DNA of 64,000 nt from Batillaria attramentaria (Eukaryota > Mollusca > Gastropoda > Batillariidae). Of this stretch, positions 20,784 to 30,606 are shown piece after piece. Every line of letters starts with the position of its first letter. Positions within the stretch are counted from its first letter, which is position 1. The stretch lies in contig JACVVK020000334.1 in assembly GCA_018292915.2 (NCBI GenBank), positions 1 to 64,000 on the forward strand, given 5' to 3'. The notes under the pieces are model-generated. The model saw only the letters and a program-made list of their open reading frames with translations, made no database searches and was not told the DNA's origin. The translations under genes were made by a program, and so were the position numbers.

Positions 20784-21172
20784 CACGCGGGACATCAACT
20801 ATCACCAGCTGGGTGCTACATAGGGACATCAACTATCACCAGCTGGGTGCTACAGCGGGACATCAACTATCACCAGCTGGGTGCTACAGCGGGATATCAA
20901 GTATCACCAGCTGGGTGCTACAGCGGGACATCAAGTATCACCAGCTGGGTGCTACAGCGGGACATCAACTATCACCAATTGGGTGCTACATAGGGACATC
21001 AACTATCACCAGCTGGGTGCTACAGCGGGACATCAACTATCACCAGCTGGGTGCTACAGCGAGACATCAACTATCACCAGCTGGGTGCTACAGCGGGACA
21101 TCAACTATCACCAGCTGGGTGCTACAGCGGGACATCAACTATCACCAGCTGGGTGCTACAGCGGGACATCAA
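20784..21172 (-). repeat. 34-bp motif VI minisatellite at the end of paralogue 2, about 11 units
   Basis: Same 34-bp unit as at 6139-6655, with a few substitutions between units. It starts within exon 5 of paralogue 2 and extends beyond its stop codon. Confidence 0.95.
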
Positions 21173-21567
21173 GTACAGTCTGTCCAGCGCCTCCACAACA
21201 TCGTCAGTGGTCCCGTTATCATCATCATGCTGGGCCCTGCCCGGTAACCACACCACGATACGACGTTCTAAGCCGTGTACACTTCCCAATGATGCCACCG
21301 TCACTCTGTCACTGTCAGCCAGCGCCACGTCACACACGTCTCTCTCCCACCTCGCCACATCGTCACTCCTCCATCCAATAACTCCCACCGGGAGGCCGGC
21401 AGAGCGAAGGCCGCGCACCACACCACTGGCTTGTGACGTCACCTGACCTCTGACGTCTCTCGTCTCCTCACGAAGCTCTGCACTACGTGTCACCACGAGG
21501 ACGTCACGGTACTGGAGAGGCGGGGGACTGGTGGTTGTGCCGACACTGGTGGGGTTGATGTTGGCAC
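21122..21567 (-). CDS. paralogue 2 exon 5: helicase motifs V and VI
   Basis: Same length (446 bases), acceptor and ending as exon 5 of paralogue 1. Variable positions include RSAELRE, GWRSDD and the Asp-rich loop before LYLMSRC. Motif VI and the stop within the second 34-bp unit are conserved. Confidence 0.82.
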
Positions 21568-22045
21568 CTGCCGTCAGACAACAACACATAAAACACGTGC
21601 TGATCACGTGATATGCACGTGCATGACTCGTATCAACCTTACTCACTGTGCACGGTCAGAAGACGGAATGATGTTGTGGGTCCACGTATGATGAAAATGT
21701 ACAGTGAGTAATGAAGATTTCTTATTTTTTTCAGAGGAAAGGAGGGGGGGGGGGGGGGCTTGCTTACTTGGTTGGTTGTCTTGTCTACTCTTTGGGCCAG
21801 AAAGGGATGGAAGGGTTAAACTTGATAAGGGGAGCGAAGCTGTTTTATATCTTAATTATTAAATGCTTGGATAGAAATATTAATGCCAAGTTCTGTTGTT
21901 GTTGTTGTTGTTGACGCAAACATTACCCAATATGTCCGACCGACCGCACGTAGATTTCAATGTTAGATTGCCGTCGCTGTTGTTTTTGTCGTTGTTGATG
22001 ATGATAATGATGATACATGAAAGGACAGCCACAACACACACATAC

Positions 22046-22410
22046 CCGTCACACCCACATGGAGTTTCTCCGTCAACACTCGCGCCACCATCGCTCCACA
22101 TCTCCAGCACTCCACGGGCCATCGTCCGGTGTGTTCCCCGCCATGATGACATAAGTGGCTGACCCGGGACCCGTCACTGGGGGAAGGCGTGCCGCTGTCA
22201 CTGTAGTTGTGGACGGCTGTAAACCAGCTGACTGCCCCCGCCACTTCTCTAACAACAGCCGGACATGATCTTAGGGGCACCGTGAGCGGCTCGGCCTGTA
22301 GTTCTGTAGGGATGTTGATGTTGACCACACTAGCGGCCCAGAGAGAGAGGCGCGGTCCACAGGCTGCCAGCAGTTCTCTCACCAGTCTCTGTGTGGCCGG
22401 GCCGACAGGA
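22046..22410 (-). CDS. paralogue 2 exon 4: helicase RS-motif exon
   Basis: 365 bases between CTGTAACAG and GTATGT, frame as in paralogue 1. Differences cluster at the start (SPVGPATQRL), in LWAASVVNIN, and between VREV and YSDSG (AGAVSWFTAVHN), while long flanking stretches are identical to paralogue 1. Confidence 0.83.
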
Positions 22411-23038
22411 CTGTTACAGAGAATGGTGAGGGAGCCATGACACTTGTATGGAGCACTGTCGTCTGCTGTTTGTGTGGAACTGTACATTACTGTTATGTAC
22501 ATTACCAGCAGTAGACAGCACTTCCCAAATAACACGTACGAGTAACAAGCATTACGAGAGGGGAGATAAATCATGTTGTGTTTACGACGACGATTGTGTC
22601 CCATGTCTAGTGTTGATGGGATACAGTTGTCTGGTCAGTCGATCACTGAAAGGAGCCAATCATCGATACTCGCTTCATTTCACAGGGAAAATACAAATCG
22701 TGACGTCAGTGATCACGTGTCACGACTGATGTAGATAGCATCACGTATAAGTACACGATATGGTGTTTTGACTCTACAGAAAACAACATAATTATTGTGC
22801 CTCCATGGAAGATATTGAAAGAGATTTGAAAACATAAAGAGCTGATTACCAGAATAACGTAACCACTATTGTAATACTTGAGTTGCCGCTCGGATCAGCA
22901 TGGAGATAATAGGGAAAATACACTAAGGGAGAGAACCAGGGGTTATGTCTCCACACTCTCTGGGGCACAGAGTCTTTCAGTGGAAAGTACCTCTGTGCAC
23001 GGTGGGGAAATGGCGCTCACTGCGCTACCGTGACGGGC

Positions 23039-23377
23039 CTAAATTGTCTCGGTGCTCTCAAACACAAGGTCGCGCACTATGTCATCCTTGACCAGCTTTG
23101 AATCCAGAGGGATCCTCAGTGGCGCAAGTGATGGCAGGCTGTCTTCAGAGTGAAAGTAGGCGTGTTTCTGAATCAGAGACATACATAACATGTCTCTGTC
23201 TGAATGGACAGATCTATTATTACATTCAGTCCTAGAGCACGGGTGTGTATGCTTTTGTAATCGTCTCTTATTCCACCACAAGGCAGGTACGTGATCGTAT
23301 GCACTGTGCAATAATACTTGCCTGTAGAGTGCAACACCCTTGCCTGTCAGAGTGCAACCCCCTTGCCGTTTACTCAC
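23039..23377 (-). CDS. 112-residue frame in fold-back copy a, function unknown
   Basis: The frame reads VSKRQGG to FESTETI and is present in three of the four copies with few changes (also 23886-24224 and 24841-25179, both plus). It begins at a GTG and has no ATG near its start, so it may be a remnant of a longer coding region. No domain is recognised. Repeated openness could reflect recent copying rather than selection. Confidence 0.3.
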   Translation of the reverse strand: MSKRQGGCTLTGKGVALYRQVLLHSAYDHVPALWWNKRRLQKHTHPCSRTECNNRSVHSDRDMLCMSLIQKHAYFHSEDSLPSLAPLRIPLDSKLVKDDIVRDLVFESTETI

Positions 23378-23885
23378 ATCCTGATGGATCAGTGTACCAC
23401 GTAAACAGTGCCATCAAAGCGCAACAATAATTGTCCGCTGGCAAAGATTTTGCCCAAACGAAAAGTGGTCGGATATTCAAGACTTCGTTTCAAATCGAAT
23501 CATATGACACACAAGTCTCTGCTTTTCTAAAAAAAAATTCGCCATTTTAAAAAATGGCGCTGGGTGTAAGCAGTCACATTTTCACGCTCCGCCGAAAAGG
23601 GACTGCACTCTGGAGTCTAATGTCTCCAAGGTAGACTCCAGAGTGCAGTCCCTTTTCGGCGGGGCGTGAAAATGTGACTGCTTACAGCCAGCTCCATTTT
23701 CAAAAATGGCGATTTTTTTTTTTTTTTTTTTAAAAGAAAAGCGAAGACTTGTGTGTCATATGATTCGATTTCAAACGAAGTCTTGAATATCCGACCTCTT
23801 TTCGTTTGGGCAAAGTCTTTGCCAGCGGACAATGATTGTTGCGCTTTGATGGCACTGTTTACGTGGTACACTGATCCAACAGGAT

Positions 23886-24224
23886 GTGAGTAAACGGCAA
23901 GGGGGTTTCACTCTGACAGGCAAGGGTGTTGCACTCTACAGGCAAGTATTATTGCACGGTGCAGACGATCACGTACCTGCCTTGTGGTGGAATAAGAGAC
24001 GATTACAAAAGCATACACACCCGTGCTCTAAGACTGAATGTAATAATAGATCTGTCCATTCAGACAGAGACATGTTATGTATGTCTCTGATTCAGAAACA
24101 CGCCTACTTTCACTCTGAAGACAGCTTGCCATCACTTGCGCCATTGATGATCCCTCTGGGTTCAAAGCTGGTCAAGGATGACAAAGTGCGCGACCTTGTG
24201 TTTGAGAGCACCGAGACAATTTAG
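23886..24224 (+). CDS. 112-residue frame in fold-back copy b, function unknown
   Basis: The same frame as at 23039-23377, in the opposite orientation, with a few substitutions (for example the KVRDLVFE region). No recognised domain, no ATG start. Confidence 0.3.
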   Translation: MSKRQGGFTLTGKGVALYRQVLLHGADDHVPALWWNKRRLQKHTHPCSKTECNNRSVHSDRDMLCMSLIQKHAYFHSEDSLPSLAPLMIPLGSKLVKDDKVRDLVFESTETI

Positions 24225-24840
24225 GCCCGTCACGGTAGCGCAGTGAGCGCCATTTCCCCACCGTGCACAGAGGTACTTTCCACTGAAAGACTCTGTGCCC
24301 CAGAGAGTGCAAGGTAGACTCCAGAGTGCAGTCCCTTTTCGGCGGGGCGTGAAAATGTGACTGCTTACACCCAGCGCCATTTTCAAAAATGGCGAATTTT
24401 TTTTAGAAAAGCAGAGACTTGTGTGTCATATGATTCGATTTGAAACGAAGTCTTGAATATCCGACCACTTTTCGTTTGGGCAAAATCTTTGCCAGCGGAC
24501 AATTATTGTTGCGCTTTGATGGCACTGTTTACGTGGTACACTGATCCAACATGATGTGAGTAAACGGCAAGGGGGTTGCACTCTGACAGGCAAGGGTGTA
24601 GACTCCAGAGTGCAGTCCCTTTTCGGCGGGGCGTGAAAATGTGACTGCTTACACCCAGCGCCATTTTGAAAAATGGCGATTTTTTTTTTAGAAAAACAGA
24701 GACTTGTGTGTCATATGATTCGATTTGAAACGAAGTCTTGAATATCCGACCACTTTTCGATTGGGCAAAATCTTTGCCAGCGGACAATTATTGTTGCGCT
24801 TTGATGGCACTGTTTACGTGGTACACTGATCCAACAGGAT

Positions 24841-25179
24841 GTGAGTAAACGGCAAGGGGGTTGCACTCTGACAGGCAAGGGTGTTGCACTCTACAGGCAA
24901 GTATTATTGCACGGTGCAGACGATCACGTACCTGCCTTGTGGTGGAATAAGAGACGATTACAAAAGCATACACACCCGTGCTCTAAGACTGAATATAATA
25001 ATAGATCTGTCCATTCAGACAGAGACATGTTATGTATGTCTCTGATTCAGAAACACGCCTACTTTCACTCTGAAGACAGCCTGCCATCACTTGCGCCACT
25101 GAGGATCCCTCTGGGTTCAAAGCTGGTCAAGGATGACATAGTGCGCGACCTTGTGTTTGAGAGCACCGAGACAATTTAG
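24841..25179 (+). CDS. 112-residue frame in fold-back copy c, function unknown
   Basis: Third copy of the frame, nearly identical to copy b. In-frame codons extend some 15 residues upstream to a TGA. No recognised domain. Confidence 0.3.
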   Translation: MSKRQGGCTLTGKGVALYRQVLLHGADDHVPALWWNKRRLQKHTHPCSKTEYNNRSVHSDRDMLCMSLIQKHAYFHSEDSLPSLAPLRIPLGSKLVKDDIVRDLVFESTETI

Positions 25180-25325
25180 GCCCGTCACGGTAGCGCAGTG
25201 AGCGCCATTTCCCCACTGTGCACAGAGGTACTTTCCACTGAAAGACTCTGTGCCCCAGAGAGTGTCTCCAAGGTTGAACCACAGTTGTCGTTCTTTACAC
25301 GCCAACCCATTCAAGGTTATCACAG

Positions 25326-25486
25326 GATGGAGGGATGGGGGTGTTTGGGAGTTTAACGTCCTTTTCCACCACGTATGGCTGATATCACAGGCGGGCCAAC
25401 CACAAAAAGGCCGCACAGCCGGGATTGGAACTCCCGACCCGAGCATGTCAAGTCCCACGCTCTACCATTTGGCTGTCCCGGCTCGC
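25326..25486 (-). mobile_element. tRNA-derived SINE in intron 3 of paralogue 2
   Basis: Positional equivalent of the SINE at 8494-8648: the same flanks on both sides and the same poly-G run downstream (about 25543-25572). It is an ancestral insertion, shared by all three paralogues. Confidence 0.85.
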
Positions 25487-25961
25487 CAAGACTATCAAGT
25501 CAAGTCAAAGTCAAGTGAACGTGTTTATTTCAAAACCCCGTTGGGGGGGGGGGGGGGGGGAGGGGGGGGGGGACATGAAACGAGACAATTAACATAGAAA
25601 TCCAGCTCACCACACCGGCCAACATGCATCATGGTCGCTCGCACACAAGTTTTACAGGACAAATGTAAAAGAGTATGTGAAATTAGCAACAACATTTATC
25701 CGGAGACTGTCACCAAGTTTTGTTGAGAAAGCAGCACGTGCTGCAGGAACAGACTGTTGTCATGACGACGCCACTATCACTTCATCAATAAACACTAGGT
25801 CATCGTCTTGTTTGTGAAAAAGACTTGATCAATAATGATTCATGTTTTGTCATGTCCACGTAGCGTCCCTGTCACGGTATGGGAAACACAAGTGTAGCGT
25901 GACATTTCACCTCAATCTTGTCACCTGTCACACCTACACGTGCAGTACTGTAGTCACCTAC

Positions 25962-26450
25962 CTGTCTGTAAACTCGGCCTCGTCTATCAGCACGTGAAGC
26001 TGTTGTCCCCGTGTTGTCGGCACCAGTGACTGAAGTGTCTGAAGCGCCACCTCCACATCTCCAGGCCGGTTCACCAGGTCATAGTGCAGGAAGTGCACGG
26101 CGGCGGCCGCTTGTGTTGTGGGGTCTGCCTGCAGGGTCATCACCAGCTGCTGCTGTATCAGGCGTGACGCCGCAAGGCTGCCAGGCCAGAGACTGAGTAT
26201 AACCACAGGATGTCCCTGACGCGCCCCGACCAGCCCCTTCACGACCAGCACTACAGTCTTGCCGGTGCCCGGGGGGCCGGTCAGACAGACGTGTGCTGGT
26301 GATCTGGTGAGCAGGTCGAGTTGCCCGGGGGTGAGGACGAGAAGCGCAAGTCGCCGGCCGAGTTCTGACACGGCCTCCCCCAGTGTCCGCACCTCCACGC
26401 GCGGGGGGATGACGCAGTGAACACGGACTGTTGTTGCCGGGCCCACAAAC
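25962..26450 (-). CDS. paralogue 2 exon 3: helicase Walker A and Walker B
   Basis: 489 bases, one Gln codon shorter than paralogue 1 at the TTQ run. Acceptor TGTTGACAG and donor AG|GTAGGT are conserved. Walker A GPPGTGKT and Walker B LIDEA are intact. The segment after DEA reads EFTDR, and ALQTLQ replaces ARQRVQ upstream. Confidence 0.86.
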
Positions 26451-26861
26451 CTGTCAACATACAGAACAGGTACACACGTTGTTGTTGTTGTTGTTGAATT
26501 ATTATTGATTGAATTGTTTACGGTATGTTTGTTCAGTGAAAGAAAAATGAAACTTTTGATAGAATGTAAATAACGACAACAATACTGTACATGTATAAGA
26601 TAATGATGCATAGTAACAACAAACAACAACAACAACAACAACAACAACGACGAAACTACTACTACTACTACTACTACTTATTATTATTATTATTAAGCGT
26701 TGCACACTAATATGTCACTCGCCGTATCGACACAATACTGTTGTTGTTTTCAGTTTTAAAAAATTGTCAACATTTAAATTGTGCACAGTTTGTTTGCTAT
26801 CTAACTGGAAAATGAAATATTTCTGGTAAATGTTTACACCGAGAAAAAAAACTATAGGAAG

Positions 26862-27021
26862 GAGGGTGGGTGGGTGTCGTCCTTTTTCACCACATAGGGT
26901 GATATCAAAGACGGGGCAACGATGAAAAAGCCAGCAGAAATATTTGGCCCCAGCCGGGATCGAACTCACGACTCGAGCATTAGAAGTCCAACGCTCTACC
27001 ATTTGACCACCCCGGCTCCCC
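26862..27021 (-). mobile_element. tRNA-derived SINE in intron 2 of paralogue 2
   Basis: Reverse-oriented copy flanked by CTATAGGAAGG (26851-26861) and CTATAAGAAGG (27022-27032), an 11-bp target duplication with one mismatch. The head and B-box (GATCGAACTCACGACTCGAG on the plus strand) are intact. Absent from paralogues 1 and 3 at this site. Confidence 0.88.
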
Positions 27022-27130
27022 CTATAAGAAGGAACATTATCATTTTTTCAGATGAAAAATAATTATAATCATTATCATCATCATCATCATTATCATAGTC
27101 GTCGTCGTCGTCGTCATCGTCGTCATCATC

Positions 27131-27300
27131 GGGGAGCCGGGGTGGCCGAATGGTAGAGTGTTGGACTTCTAATGCTCGGGTCGTGAGTTCGTATCCCGGC
27201 TGGGGACAAATGTTTGTGCTGGCTTTTTCATCGTTGCCTCGTCTTTGCTATGATCCTTACGTGGTGGAAAATTAAACCCCCAAACACCCACCCACCCACT
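27131..27300 (+). mobile_element. tRNA-derived SINE in an ATC microsatellite
   Basis: Flanked by CGTCATCATC on both sides (27121-27130 and 27301-27310). The head GGGGAGCCGGGGTGGCCGAA, body and CCCA tail match the copy at 17521-17704, except for a short deletion in the GACGTTAAAC tail. Confidence 0.88.
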
Positions 27301-27419
27301 CGTCATCATCATCATCATCATCATCATCATCGTTGTATGAAGCGTTGCACACTGCTAGGCTTGTGTCCGTGTGGACAAAGTCCACTACAATGTGTGTAAC
27401 TGTACAATGACAGTAATCT

Positions 27420-27635
27420 GTAGTGAAGCATGTCTATACCTTGTACAGTCAACTCACTTCAAGTTTCCTGCTTCACCACAAACCAACTAACGCCTGGAAT
27501 ATTGTATGATAGACTTCCTCACCTGCTGTAGTGAAGCATGTCTATACTTTGTACAGTCAACTCACTTCAAGTTTCCTGCTTCAGCACAAACCAACTAACG
27601 CCTGGAATATTGTATGATAGACTTCCTCACCTGCT
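27420..27635. repeat. 108-bp minisatellite, 2 units, paralogue 2
   Basis: Two units start at 27420 and 27528, followed directly by the real exon 2 donor, as in paralogue 1 but with 11 fewer units. Confidence 0.95.
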
Positions 27636-27833
27636 GACAAGTGTTTGATACAGATCACGTGACATTGTGGGGTCCGTTCTACACGCCATGCGCTGTGTCC
27701 ACCAACTGTCCAGTTTCCCGAGTACAGCGGCGTCCACGTGCCAGGGCGTGGTGCGGTCAGACATGACGTCACTACACACACACAGCGCCACGGCCGCTCT
27801 CACGTCTGGAGCACCCACACACCCACACACCCG
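27631..27833 (-). CDS. paralogue 2 exon 2: small Cys-containing exon
   Basis: 203 bases, acceptor CCCCTTTTCCAG, donor AG|GTGAGG. Protein as in paralogue 1, with His to Arg before TTPW and Ser to Pro in RTDxTMS; identical to paralogue 3. Confidence 0.85.
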
Positions 27834-27919
27834 CTGGAAAAGGGGAGTGTATTCATCGTCACGTGACAGTTTATACTCAAAAGCAAATGGCTGATCGGGT
27901 GATGAGGTCAAAACGTAAT

Positions 27920-28070
27920 AATGATAATTAAATAATAATAATAAACAGAATAATAATGATGATGATAAACAATAATACTGATAATAAAAAAATAATAATA
28001 ATGATAAATAATAATAATAAATGAGTATTGTATAGGAGCTTTACCCAATTTCTTAGCGTCAAGCGCCGCT
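27920..28070 (-). mobile_element. 3' end of the GGAGTACC-core SINE-like element, with ATT-rich tail
   Basis: An ATA/ATT-rich tail followed by GTATAGGAGCTTTACCCAAT on the plus strand corresponds to the 3' end of the element at 11704-12050. The rest is missing, which makes intron 1 of paralogue 2 only 288 bp long. Confidence 0.6.
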
Positions 28071-28121
28071 GTGTACACCAAAGTATGGTGATAAATTGTG
28101 CAGACAAAGTGAGTTTCTGAC

Positions 28122-28870
28122 CTGTGCCAGCTGACTGTCTCCATCCAACACGTGCTGTAGCTGCGTCCTGCTGATGTAGGGCAGGATCAGCGTTTTGCGG
28201 ACACTCACTCCCGGCGCCACGTCACTCATCACGTGATTCACAACCTGCTCACACTTGTCCAGCTGTTTCACGGCCTTGGTGACCTTGTCAGCCACAGCTT
28301 TGTCTGTTGGGTTGTTGTCATGGATACCCACTGACTTGATCTCCCCGAGCAGGACGCCGTATTTGCGGTGTATGACGATGACGTCAAAGTCGCCCTCTCG
28401 CTGTGTGGAGGGAAGATCCCCGGGTAGCGGGAACTGAGCAGCGTGGGTAGCATCCAGCTTGTTCAGGTAGTCAGTGAAGTCTAGTGACGACATCACAAAC
28501 ATGGCTTCCTGTCGCTGCTCTCCTAGCGTCTGTAGACAGTGCAGCACGTGCTGTTGGGCGAAGTCGTCACGTGAGTCGGTTTCTTGCACGTTGATTGGCT
28601 GAGCGACTGGATGCTGCTCTCTGGTCCACAGACTGTGGTCCGTGTGTCGTATGTTGATTGGCTGGGTGATGGGGACGTATTCCCGTGTCCACATGCTGTA
28701 TGCTGAGTGACCTGGTGTTACATGAGACGTGTGTTGACCTGTTTCCCGTGTCCACATACTATGTGGTGAGTGTTGTCTCATCGCGCTACGACTATTGCCT
28801 GAAGGTGAGACAAACGGAGGACAGACAAATCCCGGTAAAGGTCGCAACACCAGGACCGGTTGCCCGGCAA
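28122..28870 (-). pseudogene. paralogue 2 exon 1, 3' piece: WTRE repeats and NERD nuclease
   Basis: Contains the three WTRE units and the NERD domain with GDFDVIVIH and LLGEIKSVG intact, ending at GGCACAG with a GTCAGA donor, a weaker match than GTGAGA in paralogue 1. In frame with the other exons. It is separated from its N-terminal half by the transposon. Confidence 0.8.
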
Positions 28871-29643
28871 CAGGCATTATGAAAAGACTCGTCCGAAAGC
28901 CCGCAGACTAGTGAAAATACCGTCGGACTAGTTAAATTGTTTTACCACTGGCCCGCCGGACTAGTTGAGATTACGAGGCAAAGCTTGCTCTATTTTCACA
29001 GAGCTGAATGCACAAGGTACTGTCAGCGAGCCTCTCTCTCTCTCTCTCTATCGGACAAAATTTTCCCAGTAGTACGCTTTCCGCGAACGGTGCAAATCTC
29101 CCCTCGCTAGGGTCCTGGCATCATTAGCTTGCTTTACGTCCTATGGCTTTTGGCCCTTAAGGACAAGTTGTTCCTGGCATGTGACTTTGGCTGCTTGGCT
29201 AGGCGAGTGTCTTTGGGGTGTGTGAGGGCTGATTTGCTAATTTTGTGTGGCCCACCCCCTACTGTGCACGCGTGGCCGCGGACAAAGACAGGGCAATTAG
29301 CGCATCGCCCCCCGAAGCTCCACTGCAGCTCTTGCGGTAGTTATCACCTCATCCGCCAGTTCCGACGTCCTTTACACCTGTCAAATCACTGACCATTGTT
29401 TTCACAAGACACCCTATCACGCGTATGTCGGTGCGTGTGAACGTGTTTCTTTGTGTGCCGGTGCGTGTGAGCGAATTAAGGCGGATATTTGATAGGTATC
29501 GCGTGGGTACTAATCCGACCCCCTTGTTTTCGTGTTTGACAATAAAGAAAACGGAAACTGCGAATTCAGCCGGACTAAACTCAGCGATTTGACACTTAGC
29601 AAATCTGCAACGCCGGGATGTCTCGGTGTGTGCGTCGTCTGGA

Positions 29644-29677
<34 letters not shown>

Positions 29678-30606
29678 TGATTGCCATGGTGACGGTGAGA
29701 GAAAGGGAGAGACTGTGATGCCGCTGCAATTCAACCGGACTAAACTCGTGATTTGAATGACAGCACATCGGCAACGCCGTGATGTCAGTGTACGTCGTTC
29801 GGACACGTTATCTGTCGCGCAAATTCAAGTTAGGTAAAGTCACACAATCTTGACTGCTGAAAGACTCCACAGAAACACCAGACTCTGCTACTGAGTCACA
29901 TTTATGCTTGTACCAATTATCATTTATTATGCCATGATCTCTACGGTTGACATGCGCTCCCGGGGACTCGAGTGGTCCGGACACCACCGTGAGTGTCTGT
30001 GACTTGAGCGACCAACTCAGTTGCCGTGAGGCTCTACTGTAGAACAAAAATCTGTTTCAGAGATGTAAATCATTGTCATGGCTTATCTGAAGTTGAGAGT
30101 AGTCTGAATGATGCATGAGTGACCTCAAGCATTGCCATGGTGGGGAACATGCTCTTTCAAGGGTTGTGTTAAATTGAATGAAGACTAATGAAGACCACAA
30201 AAACAAAGTTGTTTATGGTATGATAAAACAAAAAAATCGCATATCTTTTCTGAAATTTTTCATTCCAGATTATGCGCAATTTTGCAGTCAGAATGCACCA
30301 GATTGCACAGATTTTATTCTAGATTTAAAAAATTTTCCCGGGGTAGCATGCCCCCGGACCCCCTTAGGTAGGGCGCCTTTGGCGCTACGCAGACGTGGCT
30401 TCGCCACTCCTCTCAAAATTTTCCTTTTTTTTTATCCTGGATCATTTCTACCCACGATAAAAGTGTTGTGAATCTTTATTATTTACAAATAGGTCTATAT
30501 TTGACAAAATGTATTTTTGGACTAGTGGAAATGGTTTCGGACTAGTTGGTTTTAAATCTTGCTAGTCCGAAGGACTAGCAAGATTTTTCAGCTTTCATAA
30601 CCCCTG
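28871..30606. mobile_element. DNA transposon inserted in paralogue 2 exon 1 (6-bp target duplication)
   Basis: Termini CAGGCATTATGAAAAG and, inverted, CAGGGGTTATGAAAGC. The target CGGCAA is duplicated at 28865-28870 and 30607-30612, and the uninterrupted sequence is seen in paralogue 1 near 16490. Both ends carry several GGACTAGT-type motifs and the right end a CTAGTCCGAAGGACTAG palindrome. A CCCCCGGACCCCC stretch and GC-rich palindromic segment near 30345-30400 resemble hAT-derived sequences, but a 6-bp duplication does not fit the 8 bp usual for hAT, so the superfamily is open. No transposase frame; non-autonomous. Confidence 0.88.

Larger units (their letters stand above)
22955..25266. mobile_element. 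fold-back cluster of one repeat family in intron 3 of paralogue 2
   Basis: Between GTCTCCA (left) and TCTCCAAGG (right), where paralogues 1 and 3 have a continuous intron, lie one inverted and two and a part direct copies of a roughly 670-bp unit. Copy a spans 22956-23616 (minus), copy b 23628-24310 (plus), a partial copy about 24314-24598 (plus), and copy c about 24599-25260 (plus). Unit ends are TAGACTCCAGAGTGCAGTCC and GCCCCAGAGAGTG. Host-like TCTCCAAGG at 23619-23627 separates the inverted pair. This is probably a non-autonomous DNA element family; superfamily not assigned. Confidence 0.75.
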
